Assembly: GCA_902706205.1 (NCBI GenBank)
Contig: CACSKA010000002.1
Span: 372,001 to 436,000, forward strand
Length of the DNA stretch: 64,000 bases
Source: Chryseobacterium sp. 18061
GTDB lineage: Bacteria > Pseudomonadota > Gammaproteobacteria > Enterobacterales > Enterobacteriaceae
Direction of reading: 5' to 3'
The notes under the pieces are model-generated. The model saw only the letters and a list, made by a program, of their open reading frames with translations, was not told where the DNA came from and searched no databases. Shown here piece by piece: positions 46,714-55,162 of this stretch. Positions within the stretch are counted from its first letter, which is position 1. Each line of letters starts with the position of its first letter. Both the position numbers and the translations under genes were made by a program.

Positions 46714-47324
46714 TTGAACAGATGACGGCCTGGCTGACCACGCTTCCGGAAAAAGCACGTATTGAGGCAATCAATAATGTCCGTCGAGCGCTGCATCGGG
46801 AAAGTCCATTCCGCGATGAGCCCGTGGACTGCGTATTATGGATAAAACAGGAGAACATCGCGCCGAATGATTACAACCCCAATAATGTCGCCCCGCCTGA
46901 AAAGCGGCTGCTGCTGAAATCGCTGGAAACCGACGGTTTTACTCAGCCGATAGTGGTGCATGGCCCGCATAATAATCAGTACGAAATTGTGGATGGTTTT
47001 CACCGACATCAGCTGGCGAAATCAAAATCCGTACTCAAAAAGCGGCTGAAAGACTATGTGCCCGTCAGCATCCTGCATTCAGAAATCGAGGATGAGCCCG
47101 CGCGTATGGCATCGACTATCCGTCACAACCGGGCACGCGGCCGCCATCAAATCAACGCCATGGCAGAAATCGTGCGGGAGCTTACCCAGCTTGGCTGGAC
47201 GGATGAAAAAATGGGGGTGGAACTTGGGATGGATGCCGATGAAGTCCTGCGCTTACGGCAAATTAACGGTCTGCTGGATATGTTCAGCGACCGCCAATTC
47301 TCCGAAGCGTGGACGGTAAAATAA
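46698..47324 (+). CDS. ybdM: ParB/sulfiredoxin-fold protein YbdM (IbrB-like)
   Basis: This 208-residue protein has a ParB N-terminal-like domain (about residues 50-140, with the segment YEIVDGFHRHQLAKS and the later TIRHNRARGRHQINAMA) followed by a helix-turn-helix-like region (WTDEKMGVELGMDADEVLRLRQ). It corresponds to E. coli YbdM and to IbrB. ParB-fold relatives include nucleases, NTPases and free-serine kinases, so its activity cannot be named. The start at 46698 overlaps ybdN by 16 bases, and GGGG precedes it. Its stop codon directly abuts the stop codon of the convergent ybdL. Confidence 0.82.
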   Translation: MQQQMIEQMTAWLTTLPEKARIEAINNVRRALHRESPFRDEPVDCVLWIKQENIAPNDYNPNNVAPPEKRLLLKSLETDGFTQPIVVHGPHNNQYEIVDGFHRHQLAKSKSVLKKRLKDYVPVSILHSEIEDEPARMASTIRHNRARGRHQINAMAEIVRELTQLGWTDEKMGVELGMDADEVLRLRQINGLLDMFSDRQFSEAWTVK

Positions 47325-48485
47325 TCAGAGTTTGCACAGCCGTTCAGCGGCGGCCAGCAGCGTCGATTCCTGTTTAGCGAAGCACAGTCGGATAAGCTTG
47401 TGTGGGAAAGGATCGGCGCAGAATACCGACAGCGGGATCGCCGCCACACCCACTTCTTTGGTCAACCACTGACAGAAACTCACATCATCGAGGCTGGAAA
47501 TGGCGCTGTAGTCCGCGAGCAGGAAATAGGTGCCTTCGCAGGGCAGAATTTCGAGACGACTGCTGCCGAGCGCTTCAATAAACAGATCGCGACGTGCGCG
47601 GTAGGAATCCGGCAGTTCGCGGTAATGTTCCGGCTCGTTGCGCAGCATATCCGCCAGCGCCAGCTGTGCCGGGGTATTCACCGCAAACGTCAGATACTGA
47701 TGTACTTTTCGCAGCTCGGCACTGATTTCCGCCGGAGCCACACAGTACCCGACTTTCCAGCCGGTCATGTGGAAGGTTTTACCGAATGACGACACCGCCA
47801 CCGAGCGCTCGCGCAACTGAGGATGCGCCAACACGCTGGCGTGCCCTTCAGCGGCAAAACAGATGTGCTCGTACACTTCGTCGCTCAGGACGTAGATTTC
47901 ATGCTCGGCAATCGCCTGCCACAGCGCCTCAAAATCACTTTTCTGCCAAACGGTGGCCGACGGATTGTGCGGTGTGTTAAGAATAACCAGCCGGGTTTTG
48001 TCGCTCAGCAGTTCGGCAAACGCCTGCCAGTCCACGCGAAAATGCGGCGGCTGCAAGGCAATACGCTTGAGAATGCCGCCGGACAGCTCCACCGCAGGCG
48101 CATAGCTGTCATAGCTCGGGTCAAAGCAGATAACTTCATCACCTTCACGCACCAGCGCGGTGATCGCCGCATACAGGGCTTCGGTCGCCCCGGCGGTGAC
48201 GGTGATGTCGGTATTGGCATCCGGCGTGTGTCCGTAAAGCTCCGCCGTTTTCGCCGCAATCGCCTCACGCAGTGCCGGCACACCGGTCATCGGCGCATAC
48301 TGATTTGCACCCTGAGCCACGTGGCACGCCAGGCGTTCTTGCAAATAGCGTGGGCCGTCGAAATCAGGGAATCCCTGAGACAGGTTAATTGCCTGATATT
48401 CGTGCGCCAGGGCGCTCATCTGCGTAAATATCGTGGTGCCCAAATTAGGGAGTTTACTCTGCGGAATCAGTCGGTTATGGATCAT
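47325..48485 (-). CDS. ybdL: Methionine aminotransferase YbdL (likely MtnE role in salvage)
   Basis: YbdL is a PLP-dependent class I/II aminotransferase with preference for methionine; with 2-oxo-4-methylthiobutanoate it would perform the last step of methionine salvage. From the ATG at 48485 it has 386 residues, equal to E. coli; an in-frame start at 48524 lies in the promoter. The PLP lysine is Lys236 in SSFGKTFHMTGWK, and NTPHNP, SDEVYEH and the terminal RLCFAK are present. It is divergent from mtnBCD over a tandem MetJ box, which supports the salvage role in this organism. Confidence 0.93.
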   Translation of the reverse strand: MIHNRLIPQSKLPNLGTTIFTQMSALAHEYQAINLSQGFPDFDGPRYLQERLACHVAQGANQYAPMTGVPALREAIAAKTAELYGHTPDANTDITVTAGATEALYAAITALVREGDEVICFDPSYDSYAPAVELSGGILKRIALQPPHFRVDWQAFAELLSDKTRLVILNTPHNPSATVWQKSDFEALWQAIAEHEIYVLSDEVYEHICFAAEGHASVLAHPQLRERSVAVSSFGKTFHMTGWKVGYCVAPAEISAELRKVHQYLTFAVNTPAQLALADMLRNEPEHYRELPDSYRARRDLFIEALGSSRLEILPCEGTYFLLADYSAISSLDDVSFCQWLTKEVGVAAIPLSVFCADPFPHKLIRLCFAKQESTLLAAAERLCKL

Positions 48486-48553
48486 TATCGTTTTACCCGA
48501 ATGTAATGCGGTTGTTGCTGACACTATAACACGATGTTAGTATTTGGCAATCA

Positions 48554-48569
48554 AGACGCTTAGACGTCT
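48554..48569. promoter_or_regulatory. Tandem MetJ boxes between ybdL and mtnB
   Basis: Two adjacent 8-base met boxes, AGACGCTT (6 of 8) and AGACGTCT (8 of 8), lie 38 bases before mtnB and 69 bases from ybdL. MetJ with S-adenosylmethionine should repress one or both genes when methionine is plentiful. Confidence 0.75.
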
Positions 48570-48606
48570 AAACAACAACACACTCACCGGCCCGGAGAAT
48601 GGCAAG

Positions 48607-49221
48607 ATGATTGAAAACCTGCAACTCGATGCCCTCGTCGACGCCTGTCGTTGGATAGGCGCTAAAGGCTGGGCTCCCGCCACCGGCGGAAACATGTCCG
48701 TACGCGAAAATGCTAACCGGTGCTGGTTGAGCGAGTCCGGCAAAGACAAAGGCAGCCTCACTGGCGACGATTTTTTGCAGGTGGACATCGCCACTCATCA
48801 GGCGCCATCCGGGCGTAAACCCTCTGCCGAAACCGGGCTTCATACCCTGATTTATCGTCTGTTCCCGGAAGCCGGCGCGGTGCTACACGTTCACACCGTG
48901 AATGCGACGGTGCTGTCACGGGTCGAAAAATCTGCCGAACTGGTGCTTCGCGGCTATGAAATGCAAAAATCCCTGCGCGGTCAAAGCAGCCACCTCGACG
49001 GCGTGGCTATCCCGGTGTTTGATAACGACCAGGATATTGATGCCCTCGCCCGCCGCATCGAACATTACGCCACAGAGCGCCCGCTCAGCTACGGCTTTCT
49101 GCTGCGCGGCCACGGCCTGACCTGCTGGGGACGCGACGTCGCAGAAGCGCGTCGTCACCTCGAAGGGTTGGAATTTTTATTTGAGTGCGAACTGCGACTA
49201 CGCCAACTGGAGAAACCATGA
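48607..49221 (+). CDS. mtnB: Methylthioribulose-1-phosphate dehydratase
   Basis: MtnB dehydrates methylthioribulose-1-phosphate to the diketone intermediate of the methionine salvage pathway. The 204-residue protein is a class II aldolase-fold zinc enzyme with GGNMSVR near the N-terminus, the metal pair in [11 protein letters not shown] and the later RGHGLTCWG. The ATG at 48607 lies after GGCAAG; the open frame back to 48544 crosses the MetJ box and was rejected. Its stop overlaps the start of mtnC (ATGA). Confidence 0.94.
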   Translation: MIENLQLDALVDACRWIGAKGWAPATGGNMSVRENANRCWLSESGKDKGSLTGDDFLQVDIATHQAPSGRKPSAETGLHTLIYRLFPEAGAVLHVHTVNATVLSRVEKSAELVLRGYEMQKSLRGQSSHLDGVAIPVFDNDQDIDALARRIEHYATERPLSYGFLLRGHGLTCWGRDVAEARRHLEGLEFLFECELRLRQLEKP

Positions 49222-49907
49222 TCCGCGCCATTGTGACCGACATTGAAGGCACCACCAGCGATATTCGCTTCGTCCATGACGTGCTGTTTCCCTACGCACG
49301 CGAGCGCCTGTCGGCGTTTATCAGCGCGCAGCAGTTTGCCGAACCGGTGAAGTCAGCTCTCGACACACTGCGTGCCGAAATCGCGCAGCCCGAAGCCAGT
49401 GCGGAAGCATTGACGCAAACATTATTCGCGTTTATGGATGAAGACCGCAAATCAACCGCGCTGAAAGCGTTGCAAGGACTCATCTGGCGCGACGGTTATG
49501 TGAACGGCGACTTTACCGGTCATCTCTACCCGGACGTGCTGCCGACGCTCGAAAAATGGAAATCACAGGGCATTGATCTGTATGTTTATTCCTCCGGGTC
49601 GGTGGCGGCGCAAAAACTGTTATTTGGCTACAGCGACGAAGGTGATATTACTCATCTGTTCAGCGGCTATTTTGACACCCACGTCGGCGCCAAACGCGAA
49701 GTGCAGTCTTACCAGAATATTGCACAGCAGATTGGGCAGTCGGCCGGGCAAATCCTGTTCCTCTCCGATATTCACCAGGAGCTGGATGCCGCCGAACAGG
49801 CCGGTTTCCGTACCGTGCAATTAATTCGTGGCGACGGCGACACCGCCAGTCACCATCATCAGGTTTCCCGTTTCGACGACATTCATCCGGAGCAGATCCC
49901 CTCATGA
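49218..49907 (+). CDS. mtnC: Enolase-phosphatase E1
   Basis: MtnC is a bifunctional HAD-superfamily enzyme that enolises the diketone phosphate and then removes the phosphate to give acireductone. The 229-residue protein begins [19 protein letters not shown], with the HAD nucleophile Asp in DIEGTTSD, and has [14 protein letters not shown] and [12 protein letters not shown] as later HAD motifs. It overlaps mtnB and mtnD by four bases each, so mtnBCD is a tightly coupled operon. Confidence 0.95.
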   Translation: MIRAIVTDIEGTTSDIRFVHDVLFPYARERLSAFISAQQFAEPVKSALDTLRAEIAQPEASAEALTQTLFAFMDEDRKSTALKALQGLIWRDGYVNGDFTGHLYPDVLPTLEKWKSQGIDLYVYSSGSVAAQKLLFGYSDEGDITHLFSGYFDTHVGAKREVQSYQNIAQQIGQSAGQILFLSDIHQELDAAEQAGFRTVQLIRGDGDTASHHHQVSRFDDIHPEQIPS

Positions 49908-50446
49908 GCGCCCTGACTATTTTCTCTGCTAAAAACGCCAACGAGCCAACCTGGCACAGTACCGATGGCCATGCCATTCAGCAGCAGTTGAACGCCAAAG
50001 ATGTGCGTTTTGAGCGCTGGGAAGCCGACCGGGATCTGGGCCTAAACCCGACGCCGGAGACGGTGATTAACGCGTATCAGCACGCCATCGACAAACTGGT
50101 TGAGGAGAAAGGCTATCAGAGCTGGGATGTGATTAGCCTGCGCGCCGATAACCCGCAGAAAGACGCGCTACGGGCGAAATTCCTCAACGAACATACTCAT
50201 GGCGAAGACGAAGTGCGCTTCTTTGTCGAAGGCGCGGGGCTGTTCTGCCTGCACATCGGCGATGAGGTGTATCAGGTGCTGTGTGAGAAAAACGATTTAA
50301 TTTCGGTGCCAGCGGGTACGCCGCACTGGTTTGATATGGGTTCTGAACCGAGCTTTACGGCTATCCGCATTTTCGATAACCCGGAAGGCTGGATTGCGCA
50401 GTTCACCGGGAGTGAGATTGCGGCCGGGTATCCGACGCTGGCTTAA
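49904..50446 (+). CDS. mtnD: Acireductone dioxygenase
   Basis: MtnD is a cupin metalloenzyme. With iron it makes formate and 2-oxo-4-methylthiobutanoate, the precursor of methionine; with nickel it gives an off-pathway reaction producing carbon monoxide. The 180-residue protein has the metal ligands in [15 protein letters not shown] (two His and Glu) and the final His in GTPHWFDMG. It is last in mtnBCD, and its end lies ten bases from a truncated gene on the other strand. Confidence 0.95.
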   Translation: MSALTIFSAKNANEPTWHSTDGHAIQQQLNAKDVRFERWEADRDLGLNPTPETVINAYQHAIDKLVEEKGYQSWDVISLRADNPQKDALRAKFLNEHTHGEDEVRFFVEGAGLFCLHIGDEVYQVLCEKNDLISVPAGTPHWFDMGSEPSFTAIRIFDNPEGWIAQFTGSEIAAGYPTLA

Positions 50447-50456
50447 GCTCTGCCTT

Positions 50457-50621
50457 TTATTTTGCCCTTTCCCCCGGGAAAGGGCATTCGACCACCTTAT
50501 GCGGCACGGGAATGAAGACGTTCTTGATGTGCTCCGGCGTGGTCCAGCAGGTCGACAGCAGCTCGCGTGGTGCATCCACCACGCGCTCCAGCGTCAGGAA
50601 AGTATTCGGGTCAAGAGTCAC
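50457..50621 (-). pseudogene. Truncated SRPBCC/AHSA1-domain gene
   Basis: A 54-codon frame starts at GTG 50621 behind a good AGAGGAG site. It encodes an AHSA1-type N-terminus: residues such as LERVVDAPRELL, CWTTPEHIK and VPHKVVEC follow the opening strand and helix of SRPBCC proteins, which normally have about 140-160 residues. The last eight codons are read from a palindrome (50463-50486), so the remainder has been lost. It lies 41 bases downstream of mtnA on the same strand and may still be translated, but should not fold. Confidence 0.6.
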
Positions 50622-50662
50622 GATAATCTCCTCTGTAAGGGAACCCCTTAAAGCGAGACGAT

Positions 50663-51679
50663 TCAGGCGAATTTCCCTGCGGCGACCTCTTCTGGCGTGA
50701 CTACCCCGATATCCAGCACCCAACCGCTGATTAACGCGGCGGGAGTGACGTCGAACGCCGGGTTATACACGCGGGCATTTTCGGGCGCCCACTGCACATC
50801 GCCGAAACTACCCGCCACCCCGGTGATTTCCGCCGCAGCGCGCTGCTCAATCGGGATTGCCTCGCCATTCGGACAGTTCGGATCAAGCGTGGTCTGCGGG
50901 GCAGCAACGTAGAACGGAATACCGTGGAATTTCGCAAGTACCGCCAGCGAATAGGTGCCGATTTTATTGGCCACGTCGCCGTTGGCAGCAATGCGATCCG
51001 CGCCCACCCAAACGGCGTCGACCAGCCCTTTCGCCATCAGGCTTGCTGCCATCGAATCGGTAATGAGCTGATACGGCACGCCCAGTTCACCCAATTCCCA
51101 CGCGGTGAGTCGCCCCCCCTGCAATAGCGGACGCGTTTCATCGACCCAGACGTTAGCGACGTTGCCCTGCTGATGGGCAAAATTAATTACGCCCAGCGCC
51201 GTACCCACGCCCGCCGTCGCCAGCCCGCCGGTGTTACAGTGCGTCAGCAGACGGCTGCCAGGTTTTACCAGTTGGCTGCCCGCGATGGCGATGCGCTCGC
51301 AAAGCTGCTTGTCTTCCTCAATCAGTCGCAACGCTTCGGCCACCAGCGCCGGAACGACGTCTTCCTGCGCCAGCGCAAGCTTCATGCGGTCGAGATTGTT
51401 CATCAGGTTGACCGCCGTCGGGCGCGATGCCCGCAGCGTTTCCAGCGCATTGAGCAGCGCATCGCGATTCAGGCCGCGCTCAGCCAGCAGCGCCAGCAGC
51501 AGGCTGGCGGAAAGGCCAATCAACGGCGCACCGCGCACCCGCAAAGCATGAATATGGCCGACCAGCGCCTCAACGCTGTTGGCGTCCAGCCAACGTGACG
51601 TCTGAGGCAGCGCCTGCTGATCCAGAATAAAAAGCTGATTGTCGCGCACCCACAGGCTGGTGGTCTGTAATGTCTGCAT
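50663..51679 (-). CDS. mtnA: Methylthioribose-1-phosphate isomerase
   Basis: MtnA converts methylthioribose-1-phosphate (from MtnK) to methylthioribulose-1-phosphate. The 338-residue protein is related to eIF2B subunits. It has the catalytic Cys in [10 protein letters not shown] (about residue 157) and the Asp in [17 protein letters not shown] (about residue 235), with the N-terminal RVRGAPLIG for phosphate binding. It starts 120 bases from mtnK, which is divergent, and a MetJ box pair sits between them. Confidence 0.95.
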   Translation of the reverse strand: MQTLQTTSLWVRDNQLFILDQQALPQTSRWLDANSVEALVGHIHALRVRGAPLIGLSASLLLALLAERGLNRDALLNALETLRASRPTAVNLMNNLDRMKLALAQEDVVPALVAEALRLIEEDKQLCERIAIAGSQLVKPGSRLLTHCNTGGLATAGVGTALGVINFAHQQGNVANVWVDETRPLLQGGRLTAWELGELGVPYQLITDSMAASLMAKGLVDAVWVGADRIAANGDVANKIGTYSLAVLAKFHGIPFYVAAPQTTLDPNCPNGEAIPIEQRAAAEITGVAGSFGDVQWAPENARVYNPAFDVTPAALISGWVLDIGVVTPEEVAAGKFA

Positions 51680-51731
51680 ATCGTTAAATCCCTGTTGCGT
51701 TGTTGTGTCACATTGTGTCAGGATGAATTAC

Positions 51732-51747
51732 AGATGTATAGACGTCT
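51732..51747. promoter_or_regulatory. Tandem MetJ boxes between mtnA and mtnK
   Basis: AGATGTAT (5 of 8) and AGACGTCT (8 of 8) are adjacent 8-base met boxes in the divergent promoter region, 52 bases before both mtnA and mtnK. They should link methylthioribose recycling to S-adenosylmethionine levels. Confidence 0.7.
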
Positions 51748-51798
51748 GAATGGCTTTATTTCTGGCTATCTCATCACGAGAACATGAGGATCGAGGCA

Positions 51799-52998
51799 AT
51801 GTCGCAATACCATACCTTCACAGCCCACGATGCCGTGGCTTATGCGCAACAATTTGGCGGACTCGACGACCCGTCCGAGCTGGTTTCAGCGCAGGAGGTC
51901 GGCGACGGCAATCTCAACCTGGTGTTTAAAATCTTCGACACCCACGGCGTGAGCCGCGTGATCGTCAAACAGGCGCTGCCGTACGTACGCTGCGTGGGCG
52001 AATCCTGGCCATTGACGCTGGATCGCGCGCGCCTCGAAGCGCAAACGCTGGTCGAGCATTATCAGCACGCGCCGGAACACACGGTGAAAATCCACCATTT
52101 CGACGCGGAACTGGCAGTGATGGTGATGGAAGATTTATCCAACCACCGCATCTGGCGCGGCGAGCTGATTCAGGGCGCATATTACCCACAGGCGGCGCAG
52201 CAGCTGGGGCATTACCTGGCGCAAACGTTGTTCCACACCAGCGATTTCTACCTGCATCCGCATCAGAAAAAGGCCCAGGTGGCGAATTTCATCAACCCGG
52301 AAATGTGCGAGATTACGGAAGACCTGTTTTTCAACGACCCGTATCAGGTGCACGAGCGCAATAATTATCCGGCAGAGATTGAAGCCGACGTGGCCGCCCT
52401 GCGTGACGATGCGCAGCTGAAACTGGCGGTAGCATCACTCAAGCACCGCTTCTTCTCACAGGCGGAAGCGCTGCTGCACGGCGATATTCACAGCGGTTCT
52501 ATTTTTGTCGCCGAAGGCAGTTTGAAGGCCATCGACGCAGAGTTTGGCTACTTCGGCCCGATCGGTTTTGACATCGGCACGGCGGTGGGCAACCTGCTGC
52601 TGAACTACTGCGGATTACCGGGCCACTTAGGCATTCGTGATGCCGCCGCCGGACGCGAGCAGCGTTTGGTGGATATTCAGGAACTGTGGAATACCTTTGC
52701 CGAACATTTCCAGGCGCTGGCGACGGAAAAGACCCAGGATACCGCGCTGGCTTACCCGGGTTATGCGAGCGAGTTTCTGAAAAAGGTGTGGCATGACGCG
52801 GTGGGCTTCTGCGGCACCGAGTTGATTCGCCGTAGCGTCGGGTTGTCTCACGTGGCAGATATCGAGACCATCAAAGATGACACCATGCGCCATGCGTGTT
52901 TGCGCCATTCGATTTCGCTGGGGCGCGCACTGATTGTGCTGGCGGAGCGAATTGACAATGTTGATGAGCTGATTGCGCGGATTCGGCAGTACAGTTAA
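51799..52998 (+). CDS. mtnK: 5-methylthioribose kinase
   Basis: MtnK phosphorylates methylthioribose with ATP, committing it to methionine salvage. The 399-residue protein has the aminoglycoside-phosphotransferase-like kinase fold, with [13 protein letters not shown] as the nucleotide loop, the catalytic Asp in [12 protein letters not shown] and the metal-binding [13 protein letters not shown]. It is nearly identical to the Klebsiella enzyme as recalled. The ATG at 51799 has TGAGGA upstream; a start at 51784 would add five residues. E. coli K-12 lacks mtnK, so this locus gives a full pathway that K-12 does not have. Confidence 0.95.
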   Translation: MSQYHTFTAHDAVAYAQQFGGLDDPSELVSAQEVGDGNLNLVFKIFDTHGVSRVIVKQALPYVRCVGESWPLTLDRARLEAQTLVEHYQHAPEHTVKIHHFDAELAVMVMEDLSNHRIWRGELIQGAYYPQAAQQLGHYLAQTLFHTSDFYLHPHQKKAQVANFINPEMCEITEDLFFNDPYQVHERNNYPAEIEADVAALRDDAQLKLAVASLKHRFFSQAEALLHGDIHSGSIFVAEGSLKAIDAEFGYFGPIGFDIGTAVGNLLLNYCGLPGHLGIRDAAAGREQRLVDIQELWNTFAEHFQALATEKTQDTALAYPGYASEFLKKVWHDAVGFCGTELIRRSVGLSHVADIETIKDDTMRHACLRHSISLGRALIVLAERIDNVDELIARIRQYS

Positions 52999-53009
52999 CC
53001 CCCTGCCCC

Positions 53010-53041
53010 GCCTCTCCCGCGCAACGGGAGAGGCGTTTCTC
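53010..53041. terminator. Terminator between mtnK and the ABC operon
   Basis: GCCTCTCCCG and CGGGAGAGGC form a perfect 10-base stem followed by GTTTCTC on the plus strand. It separates the convergent mtnK and sugar-binding protein genes. Confidence 0.7.
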
Positions 53042-53044
53042 ACT

Positions 53045-54112
53045 TTATTGCTTGTTTTTCGCTTCCAGCGTCGCAAACCACGGCGCGACGAAATCTTCGG
53101 TCTGACCCCAACCTGGAACGATTTTACCAAGGCTTGCCACGTTCACCGCCCCCGGCTGAGCCGCCAGCAGCGCCTGAGGAATCGCCGCCGCTTTGAAATC
53201 GTAGGTCGCAGGCGTTGGTTCTCCGGCGATTTTATTGGCAATCAGGCGCACGTTGGTGGCACCAATCAGCTTAGGATCCACCGCCACGCTCACTTTCCAC
53301 GGGCTGTTCGCTTCCCGCATCAGCTGTAAATCCTGGTTAGAGACGTCGATGCTGTAGAGTTTAATTTCAGTGCGACCATTCTCTTTCAGCGCCTTATACG
53401 CACCCTGGCTGAACGCATCCCAGGTGCCCCAGATAGCATCGATTTTGCCTTTCGGATACTTCGCCAGCACCGCACCGACTTTATTGGCGGTGTCGCCCTG
53501 CACATCAGAAGAGACCGCGCCGATAGACTCCAGTTCGTGAATGCCTGGGTTCTGCTTCAGCAGCGTCTGGTACTGCGCCTGGCGGCGTTCCATCGGCGGG
53601 AATCCTGCCACCCACAGTTTGATGATGTTGGCTTTGCCGTTGAAATCTTTCACCAGTTGGCCGAAAGAGAGATCGGTCAGCGAGCCATCATCCTGCTGAG
53701 TGACGGTCACACCCGGGATGTCGCCGTTCACCGCGGTATCGAACACCGCCACTTTGATGCCTGCATCGACCGCTTTTTTCACCAGTTCGGTGGAGTACGG
53801 ATCGCGCCCCTGCGACAGGATGATCCCGTCATATTTCTGGCTGATGGCCTGGTTGACGAAGTCCTGGAATTTGGCGTCGTCGCCGTTGCTCAGAAAGGTA
53901 CTGACTTTGAAGCCGAGCTTTTTTCCTTCCTGAATGGCACCGGAGACGAACTGTGTGGTGTTGTCGTCTGAACCGAGATTACGCACAATCGCGATGCGGA
54001 TTGGGCCGCTGTGGTTGGCGATCGCCGCCGGAACCGGCGTTGGCGTTTCGGCATAGGCGGCGACGGAATTGAGCAACCCGAGCGCGATGAGTGACAGCGT
54101 GATTTTTTTCAT
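53045..54112 (-). CDS. Periplasmic sugar-binding protein of an RbsB-type ABC importer
   Basis: This 355-residue precursor has a Sec signal peptide ending near AYAE and a type I periplasmic binding fold (peripla_BP_4) with IRIAIVRNLGSDD, DGIILSQGRDP, GDTANKVGAVLAK and TWDAFSQGAYKAL. It is the third gene of an importer operon. Start at 54112 was chosen over an in-frame start at 54160, since the signal peptide begins there. Its position back-to-back with mtnK suggests a pentose derivative as ligand, perhaps methylthioribose; this is inference, and ribose, allose or similar sugars remain possible. Confidence 0.82.
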   Translation of the reverse strand: MKKITLSLIALGLLNSVAAYAETPTPVPAAIANHSGPIRIAIVRNLGSDDNTTQFVSGAIQEGKKLGFKVSTFLSNGDDAKFQDFVNQAISQKYDGIILSQGRDPYSTELVKKAVDAGIKVAVFDTAVNGDIPGVTVTQQDDGSLTDLSFGQLVKDFNGKANIIKLWVAGFPPMERRQAQYQTLLKQNPGIHELESIGAVSSDVQGDTANKVGAVLAKYPKGKIDAIWGTWDAFSQGAYKALKENGRTEIKLYSIDVSNQDLQLMREANSPWKVSVAVDPKLIGATNVRLIANKIAGEPTPATYDFKAAAIPQALLAAQPGAVNVASLGKIVPGWGQTEDFVAPWFATLEAKNKQ

Positions 54113-54163
54113 TATGTTTACCCTGATTGTTGTTATGTCTGAACTTCTGTTATCTACCAATGG

Positions 54164-55162
54164 TTATGTCCGACGCTGGAAATAGGTCAGCGCCAACGCG
54201 CCAGCCAGCACCAGACCTTTGATGATGTCCATCGCATAATACGGCACCGACAACATCACCAGTCCGTTTGACAGCACGCCGAGAATCACCGCCCCCACCA
54301 GCGTGCCGAGCGCGTTCGGTTTACCCGAACCTGCCAGCGAGAAACCAATCCACGCCGCCGCGACCGCGTCCATCAGGTAGCCGCTGCCCGCATTCACCTG
54401 CGACGAGCCAATGCGTGACGCCAGCAAAATGCCGCCCAGTCCGGCGAGCAACGAAGCAATCACGTAGGCTGCCACTTTGTAGCGCGTGGTGCGAAGGCCC
54501 GACAGGCGCGCCGCTTCCGGGTTGCCACCAATCGCATACATCCGGCGCCCGTGAGTGGTCAGCGACAGCACCAGCTGCGCCACCACTGTAACTACCAGCA
54601 TGATAATCACGATCGTCGGCACCTGGCCGAGCAGGCCAAACGCCGCTGGAATCGTGCCTTCCGCCATATCGCCGCTCGGAAGCACCATGTTTTCAGTTAT
54701 CGAACCGCCGAAGCTGTAGGTCGCCGCCACGCCCTGCACCACGAACAGGCTGGCGAGCGTCGCAAGCATGTCCGGAATGCGCAGAATGACAATCAAAAAG
54801 GCGTTAAACAGCCCCACCAGCGTGCACAGCAGCAGCGTGACCACAATCGCTTCGGTAGTGCCAAAGCCGTGCCAGACGAACAGCGAAATCACCAGCGCAT
54901 TCGCCAGCGACGCGGTCGAACCGACGGACAAATCAAAGCCGCCGACGGTGAGGGAAATCGACACGCCAACAGCAATCACCGTCACAATGGCAATCGAACG
55001 CAAAATGTTGATGATGTTGAACGGATCGAGGAAATTGTCCGACGCGAGGCCGAAAATGGCCACCAGCGCCACCACGGTCAGCAACATGCCCCACTTATAG
55101 AGAAAATCGAAAAACTGCTGACGGCCTGATACCGCCGCTTTAACTGTCAGGGCCTTGCTCAC
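54164..55162 (-). CDS. RbsC-type sugar ABC transporter permease
   Basis: This 332-residue inner-membrane protein of the branched-chain/ribose permease class (BPD_transp_2) has about 8-10 membrane segments, the SLTVGGFDLSVGSTASLAN stretch typical of RbsC-like permeases and GIGGILLASRIGSSQVNAGSGY-type segment near residue 240. The start is a GTG at 55162 that overlaps the stop of the ATPase gene (GTGA). The binding-protein gene follows after 51 bases. Confidence 0.85.
   Translation of the reverse strand: MSKALTVKAAVSGRQQFFDFLYKWGMLLTVVALVAIFGLASDNFLDPFNIINILRSIAIVTVIAVGVSISLTVGGFDLSVGSTASLANALVISLFVWHGFGTTEAIVVTLLLCTLVGLFNAFLIVILRIPDMLATLASLFVVQGVAATYSFGGSITENMVLPSGDMAEGTIPAAFGLLGQVPTIVIIMLVVTVVAQLVLSLTTHGRRMYAIGGNPEAARLSGLRTTRYKVAAYVIASLLAGLGGILLASRIGSSQVNAGSGYLMDAVAAAWIGFSLAGSGKPNALGTLVGAVILGVLSNGLVMLSVPYYAMDIIKGLVLAGALALTYFQRRT

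Noticed and set aside
45490..47324. A Dnd-type DNA phosphorothioation system
   Set aside because: YbdN resembles DndC only in the PP-loop, and dndB, dndD, dndE or restriction partners are absent, so no Dnd system can be claimed.
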